Assembly: GCA_963693315.1 (NCBI GenBank)
Contig: OY856186.1
Span: forward strand, 286,332,930-286,396,929
Direction: 5' to 3'
Length of the DNA stretch: 64,000 nucleotides
Source: Diogma glabrata
Lineage: Eukaryota > Arthropoda > Insecta > Diptera > Cylindrotomidae
Below are positions 26,113-37,307 of this stretch, one piece after another. How positions within the stretch are numbered: the first letter of the stretch is position 1; every line of letters begins with the position of its first letter. Made by a program: the position numbers and the translations under genes. Under the pieces are notes generated by a model. It saw nothing but the letters and a program-made list of their open reading frames with translations, made no database searches and was not told the DNA's origin.

Positions 26113-28450
26113 TATAGGGCGATTTTTCTGTTCCGGTGTTTACCGCAATGGCGCTGCAAAAAGGGGATAAGAGAATAAATTCAAAAAATTTTATGTGGGA
26201 TTTCATACAAAACACAACATGAATATTAATAAAAATTATCTATGAAATGTCTCATTTTACTACAATTAAATAGTTTAAATTTGTTTATGAAGTATTATTG
26301 ACTATATATTAACCATAATATACAAAATATTTCATTTTCTTCCGTCCGTAAAACAAATACAAAAATAGATTAAATTTTTCATACAACTTTGTATGTGAAA
26401 TTTCGGCAATTTTTATGTTTCTTTTTTGAGCGACTTAAGAATAATATTTTATTTATTACGCTCAATATATAGTCAATAATACTTCATGAGCAAATTAAAA
26501 TTCTTCAATTGTGGTAAAATGAGAAATTTCATAGATTACTTTTAAATTTATTCAAGTTGTGTTTTGTATGGAATCCCATACAAAATTTTTGTGATTTTTT
26601 CTCTTATCCCCTTTTTGCAGCGCCATTGCGGTAAACACCAGAACAGAAAAATCGCCCTATAGGGCGATTTTTCTGTTCTGGTGTTTACCGTAATGGCGCT
26701 GCAAAAGGGGGATAAGAGAAAAAAGTCAAAAACTTTTATATGGGATTTCATACAAAACACAACTTGAATAATTTTAAAAATTATCTATGAAATATCTCAT
26801 TTTACCACAATTGAACAATTTTAATTTGCTTATGGAGTATTATTGACTATATTTTAAGCGTAATATATAAAATATTATTCTTAAGTCGCTCAAAAAAGAA
26901 ACATAAAAATTGCCAAAATTTCCCATACAAAGTTGTATGAAAAATTTAACCTATTTTCGTATTTGTTTTACGGACAGAAGAAAAGAAAATATTTTATATA
27001 TTATGCTTAATATATTGTCAATAATACTTCATAAACAAATTTAAATTATTTAATTGTAGTAAAATGAGAAATTTCATAGATAACTTTTAAAATTATTCAA
27101 ATTGTGTTTTGTATGGAATTCCATATAAAATTTTTGTGATTTTTTCTCTTATCCCCTTTTTGCAGCGCCATTGCGGTAAACACAGGAACAGAAAAATCGC
27201 CCTATAGAGGATTGTGCAAAAAGGGAAAAGAAAAGATGACTTTTTATTTATTCCTTGGCGATTTCATACAAAACACAAGTTGAATTACTTTAAAATTATC
27301 GAAAGAAATTATCGATTTGCAGTGCCATTGCGGCAAACACCGGAACAGAAAAATCGCTCTATAGGGCGATTTTTCTGTTCCTGTGTTTACCGCAATGGCG
27401 CTGCAAAAAGGGGATAAGAGAAAAAATCACAAAAATTTTGTATGGAATTCCATACAAAACACAATTTGAATAATTTTAAAAGTTATCTATGAAATTTCTT
27501 ATTTTACTACAATTAAATAATTTAAATTTGTTTATGAAGTATTATTGACTATATATTAAGCATAATATATAAAATATTTTCTTTTCTTCTGTCCTTAAAA
27601 CAAATACGAAAATAACTTTGTATGGGAAATTTTGGCAATTTTTATGTTTCTTTTTTGAGCGACTTAAGAATAATATTTTATATATTACGCTTAAAATATA
27701 GTCAATAATACTCCATAAGCAAATTAAAATTGTTCGATTGTGGTAAAATGAGAAATTTCATAGATAATTTTTAAAATTATTCAAGTTGTGTTTTGTATGA
27801 AATCCCATATAAAAGTTTTTGAATTTTTTCTCTTATCCCCCTTTTGCAGCGCCATTGTGGTAAACACAGGAACAGAAAAATCGCCCTATAGACTTTTTTT
27901 TATAGGGCGATTTTTCTGTTCCTGTGTTTACCGCAATGGCGCTGCAAAAAGGGGATAAGAGAAAAAATCACAAAAATTTTATATGGAATTCCATACAAAA
28001 CACAATTTGAATAATTTTAAAAGTTATCTATGAAATTTCTCATTTTACTACAATTAAATAATTTAAATTTGTTTATGAAGTATTATTGACTATATATTAA
28101 GCTTAATATATAAAATATTTTCTTTTCTTCTGTCCGTAAAACAAATACGAAAATAGGTTAAATTTTTCATCCAACTTTGTATGGGAAATTTTTTGCAATT
28201 TTTATGTTTCTTTTTTGAGAGACTTAAAAATAATATTTTATATATTACGCTTAATATATAGTCAATAATACTTTATAATCAAATTTAAATTGTTCAATTG
28301 TGGTGAAATGAGAAATTTCTTAGATAACTTTTGAAATTATTCAAGTTGTGTTTTGTATGGAATCCCATATAAAATTTTTGTGATTTTTTCTCTTATCCCC
28401 CTTTTGCAGCGCCATTGCGGTAAACACCGGAACAGAAAAATCGCCCTATA
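26113..28450. mobile_element. Array of four MITEs plus one remnant
   Basis: Copies at 26113-26660, 26661-27206, 27207-27360 (remnant), 27361-27890 and 27901-28450 share about 65-bp inverted ends starting tatagggcgatttttctgtt and continuing through gtttaccgcaatggcgctgc. Adjacent copies abut so that the junction reads the palindrome GCCCTATAGGGC, suggesting repeated insertion into the TATA at the end of a previous copy. None codes for protein. More copies or parts lie at 29193-29247, 37975-38157 with 40431-40700, and 51757-51846. Confidence 0.85.
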
Positions 28451-28847
28451 GTCTGAATAATGAATATTTCATATTTAGTGTGCTAAACATTTCTAACTAA
28501 TTAATACAAAAAATGTAAACAATAATAAAATACTTGGCTTTTTTACTGTAAAATTTTTTTTATGTTGTTTTTCTATGTAATGGAGTTTCTTTTTTTCATA
28601 TTAATTTTGGGGGCAAAAACACGCTTAAATTTGGAATTCAAAGCAATAATAGAAATATTTACGGCGCCTCTACTAAAATGCATGTGTGTTAGTAACAATT
28701 TATTGGTGTGCAAAAAGTGCTTCAAATTTTTAAAACTTGATTTTAGATTATATTTTTTTCTCGAAAATATTTGAAAAACTTAAAACTTATTAATCGAAAA
28801 GTAAATTTTAATATCAATATTAGTTAGATAATAAATCCCATCTTGTA

Positions 28848-29330
28848 TATGTTTTCGGTAATTTTTACACGTCATTATCACACACTTCATATTTAATGTT
28901 TTATTCAAAATTTTCATTTAATATATTTAATTTTTCTTTAAAATTATTTTTAAATTATAATAAAATCAGCAGTACTTTTTATATTTATTATAAATTCGTT
29001 AAAATATCACCGCGATAAATAATAAAAACAATTTTATTAAAACCAAATTATAACCAAACCAAACAATGTTTCAATATTTTTTTTTGGCAGTAGAAAATGG
29101 ATAAATAAGAGAGGAGAAGAGAGATAAACTACTTCAAATATTTTTGTGTATATATATATATATACAGTAGTTTCATTTTCAATTCTTTGCTTATCCCCCA
29201 TTTGCAGCGCCATTGTGGCAAACACAGGAACAGAAAAATCACTCTTAAATTAAATATATTAAGTGAAAATTTTGAATTAAAAATTAAATATGAAGTGTGT
29301 GATAATGACGTGTAAAAATTACCGAAAATA
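28848..29330. mobile_element. Nested MITE in the left TIR
   Basis: The ends TATGTTTTCGGTAATTTTTA and its inverted copy at 29311-29330 are flanked by TA (28846-28847, 29331-29332). Inner arms (cacgtcattatcacacac) also pair. It contains one end of the TATAGGGCGAT-family MITE at 29193-29247. Confidence 0.72.
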
Positions 29331-30363
29331 TATTGACGATTGGAATCTAAAAAATCGCGCTGCTGGTGGCAGGTTTTGTAACTAGTACTCCAATATAAGA
29401 TGTTAATAGAAGTATATTTTTCTGTGTATTTGAGGGCAAAATTTAAATTTCAATTAAAGTAAGTACAATATTTTTAATTTTATAACAATTTAAAAATACA
29501 ATGACTTACTAGAAATAAACAAAAAAACATTAAACTTTCGAAATGTTAAAGTGGATTAGTGAAACTTATTGTTAAAATGCAAAAAAATACAATATTTTAG
29601 ATAGATGTTTAGTATATATTCATACCATTTTTTTTTAACTGAAACATAAATTTTACTTAATTTTTAAATTATAAAGTGAATTTAATTTAGATCAATATTC
29701 TCACAGGGAAACATACATACAGGGACAACGAAGATTCATCCACAGGAGAATATGGAACTAACGAATTCTACAGCAAATAGCAATTTTGAGGTAGGTATAA
29801 TTATTTCTCCCATTGACCTTATCGATTATTTCAGTAATGGCAAACGACCAATACGCGAGGGGACGGAGCTTTTAAATGCAGGACTGATGCATGCTGTTGG
29901 AATAGTTCCACCAGCATCTTGTGATAGGGTCATGGGACTGGTTGTGCAAACCTCTGGAATAAAATCTAACCCTCATGAGGTTAGATTAGAAAATTTAAGG
30001 AAAACCTCGAATTTATGGCGCTGCATCTGTTCATGTAAAGCAGGGATCGGAGAGAAGTGCAAACATATTGCTGCTTGCTTGCTACATATTATTCGGTAAG
30101 CATTTATAAATATTTGTGTTAATAAAGTAATCCATATGGTATTATTTTTAAGGTATCCAAATCTGTACTCACTTAGTAGTACAGATTTGAAGCAAAAATG
30201 GGGTAAAATAGGACAAACACTTTCTAAAACGTACAACTCTGTAGATACCACTGAAATGTGTCACGTCCGCCGGAAGCAATTGTTTATGCATGATGACACC
30301 ATTACCGAAGAACAGCAAGACAAAGCCTTTGATCGATTTCTAAAAGGTAAACATCTGACATGA

Positions 30364-30965
30364 GCCATCTATGGTGTTGTTACGAGTCATTATTTATTAT
30401 ATTATTTTATTTTACGAGCATGTATAAAACTTTAGGGTCAAGTAAAAAAATATTTGATTTCAAGATTTAATTAAGATTTTTATCTATACGATAGCAATGG
30501 ATCTAACCATTATGTAGTTTAGAATTATAAGATACTAGAATTTGATATAATAATATTTTTCCGTATGGATAAGCACCAACAAATTGGGACGTTTTTTGGT
30601 TCTGGTTTGGTTTTATCTTCAATTCAACGATAACTATAATTCAATTTTATTTTTGATACTTGACATTTATTTTCAATATAAATTTTTTGTGTAACAGAAA
30701 AATATTCTTTTAAAAATAATAAAATAAAATATATGAGAAACTAAAATAATAGGATATTTTTTTGAAAAATTATATACTATAAGATATTTTTTTGGTGCGT
30801 ACAAAGTATATTAGTTTTATATTTTATATTAGTTTTATATTATATATTAGTTTTATATTTTATATTAGTTTTTTATTTTATATTAGTTTTATATTTTTAT
30901 ATAATAAAAATAAATAAATAATTTTTGGTAACATCAAATGTTTCGTCATGCTACTCCCAATTCAG
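30364..30965 (+). other. Intron 2 of the SWIM gene
   Basis: The second intron spans 30347-30965. It is AT-rich with a short tandem tatattagttttatatttt repeat at 30810-30900. No other feature is visible. Confidence 0.5.
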
Positions 30966-30987
30966 AACTAACGAAGTTAGTAAAATC

Positions 30988-32135
30988 TAGTGATGGGCAA
31001 AACTGTTATTTTTAAATAACATAAACAACTGTTGTTGCTATTTAAAAACAACTGTTTTAAATAACAGGTTAGAAATAACAGTTGTTATTTTTTCTCATTT
31101 CTGTTTCTACTACGTTCGTATATTGTAGATTTTATATTTTTTACTTTTATTTTTTTTCGTTCAATGTAAAAAGGAATAAAATAAAATCTATTTTTTTTAA
31201 CTATCCGTTTACCGTACTGTAGTGTACATACATACATATTTTTGTTTGTTTTATTGTTAGTTTTCGGCCATTGAATTGTTTGATAAAAAAAGAAAAATTT
31301 TAGATAATGATCTCTATTTTGGTAAATAATTTTTTTTAAACAATTTAATAATGAATAATTTTTAATTTGTTATGCATGAATTAAATTATGAAATAAATAA
31401 AATTATTTATTGTTATTTATTTAAAATAATTTATTGAACGAATTTATTTAAAATTAAAATAAATAAATAAATTTAAATTAACTAATTTTTTTTCGATTTT
31501 TATTTATATTAATTTATTAATTTTAAATAAATTTTATTCCTACATATTCCGACTGATAAGGGCAAATCTATGTTTTTCTTTTTTTTATTAAAACATTAAA
31601 AAACATAAGTCGTGTTCGATTTGTCTGAAGTAACTGTATTATCTTAAAAAAAAATGTACCGAATTGTTGTTGTTATTTTTCGTAAACTAAGCTATTTTAT
31701 ATGCATACCGATTATCACATTCATATCAATCACCTCACTTATTTTCATACAAATTTTAGCAAAATTAAACTAAAAGAAAAACAAAAATATTATAAAAAAA
31801 ATCTCTAAGTATATATTTATATTTTTTTAAAATAACTGCCAACAAAATCTTATTCCCTATTAATCTTAAACTGTTTAAATAACAACCTATTATTTATTTT
31901 GTACTGTTGTTTTACAATAAACACAGCAGTCGAAAGTCAAAGACTGCTTTTTAAAACGACAGCGGTTAGGCAACATGTTTAAAAATAACAACTGTTATCG
32001 ACTGTTATTGTCTACAACTGTTATTGTAAAACAGTTCTTATATCTGTTATTTTTGTTTATGCGCAACAGCTCGTTACTGCTTTTTTCAAATAACAGTTGT
32101 TTAATAACAGGTTTGCAAATAACAACCCAACACTA
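30988..32135. mobile_element. hAT-type non-autonomous element
   Basis: The ends TAGTGATGGGCAAAACTGTT and, inverted at the right, TAGTGTTGGGTTGTTATTTG are flanked by the 8-bp duplication GTAAAATC (30980-30987 and 32136-32143). TAGTG/CAGTG termini plus 8-bp duplications are diagnostic of hAT elements. The subterminal regions are full of aactgttattt repeats, probable transposase-binding arrays. There is no transposase frame. Confidence 0.85.
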
Positions 32136-32484
32136 GTAAAATCAGATCGGTCAATTGAAAATATATTGAATAAAGATGCTGGTGAAAACGAAGATACAGC
32201 TCTTTTTGAACAAATGCTAAGGCATAATTATATGAAAAAGTTTGTTCCGATTATGGATTCGTTGTTAAATAAACAAAACTCGCTAAAGTTTGGTAATATT
32301 GTAAAGACTGTAGAAGAGGCAGTTACAATTGCCAACAAACTATTAGTCAAACAAGTGCCTTTTGGTTACTCGAAAGAAAATTTCGCATCACCGGGAGTAT
32401 ATCGTACCGGTTATATACGTATTCCAAAAATAATTCCCAGAATTGGGACAAAACTTTAAACTCGATTTATATTAGTTAATTATT

Positions 32485-33010
32485 ATTATTACTTTACCCC
32501 ACAATATAATATCCAAGTTTTATTTACACTATTTACAAGTAATTTATTTACAAATATACAGTTCTGGATATTTTCCACTAATTTGAACAAAACACCTGGA
32601 AAAGATAAGTTTTATATATGTATATTTCATTTAGATTAGGTTTAAATCATTACTTTACCCCACAATATAATATCAAAGTTCTTTTGTGAACTGGATTTCT
32701 CTTTGCTGTGATGGCTGTTCTTTTATGATGTTTATTTACAGTTCTGGATATTTTCCACTAATTTGAACAAAACACCTGGAAAAGACAAGTTTTATATATG
32801 TATATTTCATTTAGATTTAGTTTAAATTATTACTTTACCCCACAATTTAATATCAAAGTTCTTTTGTGAACTGGATTTCTCTTTGCTGTGATGGCTGTTT
32901 TTTTATGATTTTTATTTACAGTTCTGGATATTTTCCACTAATTTGAACAAAACTCTTGGAAAAAGCCAAGTTTTATATATGCATATTTCATTTGGATTTA
33001 GATTAAATTA
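32485..33010. repeat. 180-bp tandem repeat, about 2.8 copies
   Basis: acagttctggatattttcca recurs at 32558, 32738 and 32918, exactly 180 bp apart, with the intervening sequence (tactttaccccacaat, tttgctgtgatggctgtt) also repeated. It lies between the end of the SWIM frame and the right TIR. Confidence 0.85.
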
Positions 33011-33592
33011 TTATTATTAGGCTTGAAAACTTACCAATGTAAACACAAATTTTAGAATGTATACAAAAATGAACTAAATGTCAAAATTTATATTGGAGTA
33101 CTAGTTCTGATTCTTACTACCAGAAGTTTCCTCCAATCGTCAATACAAGATGGGATTTATTATCATAGGTAACTAATATTGATATTAAAATTTACTTTTC
33201 GATTAATAAGTTTTAAGTTTTTTAAATATTTTCGAGAAAAAAATATAATCTAAAATCAAATTTTAAAAATTTGAAGTACCTTTTGCACACCAATAAATTG
33301 TTACTAACACACATGCATTTTAGTAGAAGCGCCGTAAATATTTCTATTATTGCATTGAATTCCAAATTTTTGCCACCAAAATTAATATAAAAAAAAGAAA
33401 CTCAATTACATAGAAAAACAACATAAAAAAAATTTGACAGTAAAAAAGCCAAAAGTATTTTATTATGCCCGATTTATAGTCGGTAACTTTAACTTAACGT
33501 TAACTTAACGTAAAGTACAAATGTATGAAAATGCACTAGAGTATTTATAGTCTCCCAGTAAAAGTGTTATACTAGATTTACTAGTAACTTAC

Positions 33593-34053
33593 ACTAAGTT
33601 TACACCATGGTAGTATAATAGCAAATAGCTATTAAACTATTACGGTATAAACGGATAGAATAATACCTTTTTACTTTGACAGATAGTTATTTGATATTTT
33701 GCTTTTGATTGATAGTATAATAGTATATTTGAAAAAATTGTAACGGTCAAAACGTTAAATGTAATAGACCATTTCAGGCGATTGTAAAAAATGTGCAACA
33801 CCAAAATCACTTAAAATTTAGTTTTTATTTTAAATTAATATTAGTATTATAATATTTTGTTGAAATACTTTTAGATTGATAAGATTTTATATTCAAATTT
33901 GAAATACGGTACGTATTCTATCTGTCAATATTATTCTGAGCGTTTATACCACAGATAGAATAATACTATTTTATGGTATAAACGCTCAATGTATCGATAG
34001 TTTAATAGCAAAAAACTATTATTCTATTAAACTATCGGTGGTATAAACTTAGT
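33593..34053. mobile_element. MITE with ACTAAGTTTACACCA ends
   Basis: ACTAAGTTTACACCATGGTA at the left is answered by taccaccg-type sequence ending in aaacttagt at the right. Inner arms repeat tattattctatctg-like motifs in both orientations. A sibling lies at 38203-38700. Confidence 0.65.
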
Positions 34054-34873
34054 ATTACTATTAACGCGTTATAGTAACAAGACCAAGACAAACCCAAGAC
34101 CGCTCGAACAAAATGTCCCACCTCGTCTTGTGTAACAAGTCTAGGGTTTGTCTGGTAAGACGTGTCTTTAGGTTGTCTGGTCAGACATGTCTTTAGTTTG
34201 TCTTGGTTAACCTAAACCACAAAGCAACCTTGTTATATAAATATTGATTTTTGCAAATAAAATACATTTTTATAATTTTAAGTTTTTATTGACTGTAAAT
34301 AAATTAGTAAATATAAATATATATTATTTCTTAAAGAACTAATTAAAACAATAATACAACAATTAATAATATTAAACAATTCAATATTTTATCAAATAAT
34401 ATAATCTGGAAAACTAAAATGGCATTAAATTAAACTAAAAGAATTACATATACATTTTTCTTAATTTAAAACATATCAACATTTAATTGATTTGAATACT
34501 TACTTTTATAGAATAATACTTACAGCTATTGTATATTTTCCTTATTAATTTTTAAAATAAATTTGGCTTATTTAATATCAAACATAAACTTTAACATGAT
34601 TTAAATGAAATGGCCGACATATATAAAGTCGTGAAAAACATTGGTTCAAACCATATATTCTTGAAATTAGTTTTGATCTTTTTCATATTATGCGATGGCG
34701 CTATAAGAGATATATGTCTATCTCGCTTCCTCTAATGCACTCTTATGAATGTTAACAAACTAAAGACCTGTTACTATAGTAACAAAAAATCTAGTGGGCT
34801 AATATAAGAACTGAATCTAAAAAATTATGGTGCAAATTATGAAACTTTTTGCAATCCATACAATTTTAGAGCG

Positions 34874-35862
34874 ATCTAGTTTCGAACCAATGAGAAAATT
34901 TTTAAACTTTAAAAAAGTTTATCATTCTCATCAGGGCTAGCCGACTAGATAAACTCTACCAAAAAATGTCAACGCTAATAAATATAAACCAAAAATTAGG
35001 TTACAACTCTAGCGAAGTGTAAAAACAAAAAATTTACATAAACATACATTTAATAAATTCAGGTTTAGTCAATTAATTTCTCTGGTGATCACTGTTTTGT
35101 TATACTCTAGATTTTCTAGTATTGAATAACAAAATTGTATCTGTGAGAAGAAGATGACTAGTCTTCACTTGTGTCTATTGACACATGATCAACAATTAAT
35201 TCAGTAAATTATTTGTGATATGACATCACCTCGATGGAAAATCTCCCATCAAGTATAATATAAGAACTGAATCTAAAAAATTATGGTGCAAATTATGAAA
35301 CTTTTTGCAATCCATACAATTTTAGAGCGATCTAGTTTCGAACCAATGAGAAAATTTTTAAACTTTAAAAAAGTTTATCATTCTCATCAGGGCTAGCCGA
35401 CTAGATAAACTCTACCAAAAAATGTCAACGCTAATAAATATAAACCAAAAATTAGGTTACAACTCTAGCGAAGTGTAAAAACAAAAAATTTACATAAACA
35501 TACATTTAATAAATTCAGGTTTAGTCAATTAATTTCTCTGGTGATCACTGTTTTGTTATACTGTAGATTTTCTAGTATTGAATAACAAAATTGTATCTGT
35601 GAGAAGAAGATGACTAGTCTTCACTTGTGTCTATTGACACATGATCAACAATTAATTCAGTAAATTATTTGTGATATGACATCACCCCGATGGAAAATCT
35701 CCCATCAAGAATAATATAAGAACTGAATCTAAAAAATTATGGTGCAAATTATGAAACTTTTTGCAATCCATACAATTTTAGAGCGATCTAGTTTCGAACC
35801 AATGAGAAAATTTTTAAACTTTAAAAAAGTTTATCATTCTCATCAGGGCTAGCCGACTAGAT
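34874..35862 (-). ncRNA. Predicted hammerhead ribozymes, three copies (left arm)
   Basis: Minus-strand copies at 34950-34874, 35406-35330 and 35862-35786, one per 456-bp repeat. Read 5' to 3': ATCTAGT (stem III), C17 of the GTC triplet, palindromic GGCTAGCC (stem I), CTGATGA, 44 nt of stem II region, GAA, and ACTAGAT (stem III partner). Stem III is 7 perfect pairs including the required A-U next to the core. Stem II closes G-C, then has a 4-nt bulge and AATGA/TCATT topped by a TAAACTTT/AAAGTTTA hairpin. Stem I has only 2-3 pairs as a monomer hairpin but 8 between two repeats. Cleavage would release 456-nt units. Confidence 0.5.
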
Positions 35863-36318
35863 AAACTCTACCAAAAAATGTCAACGCTAATAAATATAAA
35901 CCAAAAATTAGGTTACAACTCTAGCGAAGTGTAAAAACAAAAAATTTACATAAACATACATTTAATAAATTCAGGTTTAGTCAATTAATTTCTCTGGTGA
36001 TCACTGTTTTGTTATACTCTAGATTTTCTAGTATTGAATAACAAAATTGTATCTGTGAGAAGAAGATGACTAGTCTTCACTTGTGTCTATTGACACATGA
36101 TCAACAATTAATTCAGTAAATTATTTGTGATATGACATCACCCCGATGGAAAATCTCCCATCAAGAATAATATAAGAACTGAATCTAAAAAATTATGGTG
36201 CAAATTATGAAACTTTTTGCAATCCATACAATTTTAGAGCGATCTAGTTTCGAACCAATGAGTTGTAACCTAATTTTTGGTTTATATTTATTAGCGTTGA
36301 CATTTTTTGGTAGAGTTT

Positions 36319-37307
36319 ATCTAGTCGGCTAGCCCTGATGAGAATGATAAACTTTTTTAAAGTTTAAAAATTTTCTCATTGGTTCGAAACTAGATCGCTC
36401 TAAAATTGTATGGATTGCAAAAAGTTTCATAATTTGCACCATAATTTTTTAGATTCAGTTCTTATATTATTCTTGATGGGAGATTTTCCATCGGGGTGAT
36501 GTCATATCACAAATAATTTACTGAATTAATTGTTGATCATGTGTCAATAGACACAAGTGAAGACTAGTCATCTTCTTCTCACAGATACAATTTTGTTATT
36601 CAATACTAGAAAATCTAGAGTATAACAAAACAGTGATCACCAGAGAAATTAATTGACTAAACCTGAATTTATTAAATGTATGTTTATGTAAATTTTTTGT
36701 TTTTACACTTCGCTAGAGTTGTAACCTAATTTTTGGTTTATATTTATTAGCGTTGACATTTTTTGGTAGAGTTTATCTAGTCGGCTAGCCCTGATGAGAA
36801 TGATAAACTTTTTTAAAGTTTAAAAATTTTCTCATTGGTTCGAAACTAGATCGCTCTAAAATTGTATGGATTGCAAAAAGTTTCATAATTTGCACCATAA
36901 TTTTTTAGATTCAGTTCTTATATTATTCTTGATGGGAGATTTTCCATCGGGGTGATGTCATATCACAAATAATTTACTGAATTAATTGTTGATCATGTGT
37001 CAATAGACACAAGTGAAGACTAGTCATCTTCTTCTCACAGATACAATTTTGTTATTCAATACTAGAAAATCTAGAGTATAACAAAACAGTGATCACCAGA
37101 GAAATTAATTGACTAAACCTGAATTTATTAAATGTATGTTTATGTAAATTTTTTGTTTTTACACTTCGCTAGAGTTGTAACCTAATTTTTGGTTTATATT
37201 TATTAGCGTTGACATTTTTTGGTAGAGTTTATCTAGTCGGCTAGCCCTGATGAGAATGATAAACTTTTTTAAAGTTTAAAAATTTTCTCATTGGTTCGAA
37301 ACTAGAT
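36319..37307 (+). ncRNA. Predicted hammerhead ribozymes, three copies (right arm)
   Basis: The same motif on the plus strand at 36319-36395, 36775-36851 and 37231-37307, again one per 456-bp unit and identical in every core position (GTC at 36324-36326, CTGATGA at 36335-36341 and GAAAC at 36386-36390 in the first). A competing pairing exists in which ATGAGAA of the core pairs with TTCTCAT of the stem II region, which could lower activity. The prediction is by eye and not modelled. Confidence 0.5.

Larger units (their letters stand above)
29752..32459 (+). pseudogene. SWIM zinc-finger protein gene, disrupted
   Basis: Three exons fit: 29752-30095, 30153-30346 and 30966 onward. The splice sites are cggtaagc, ttttaag, aaaaggtaaac and cccaattcag, with matching phases. 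Exon 3 is cut at 30987 by a hAT element. Skipping the element and one copy of its 8-bp duplication resumes the same frame at 32144 and ends at 32459, for 876 nt (291 aa). Exon 1 ends with a SWIM finger, CSCKAGIGEKCKH (CxCx7CxH), a DNA- or protein-binding module also found in Mutator-type transposases and in uncharacterised insect proteins. The C-terminal part (LFEQMLRHNYMKKFVPIMD) is unknown to me. Lying between inverted repeats, it is transposon cargo or a captured gene. The insertion introduces stops, so this copy is inactive. Confidence 0.72.

Noticed and set aside
26548..27417. Mirror-image small frames in the MITE array
   Set aside because: They recur in inverted copies with unrelated reading and arise from the shared terminal repeats.
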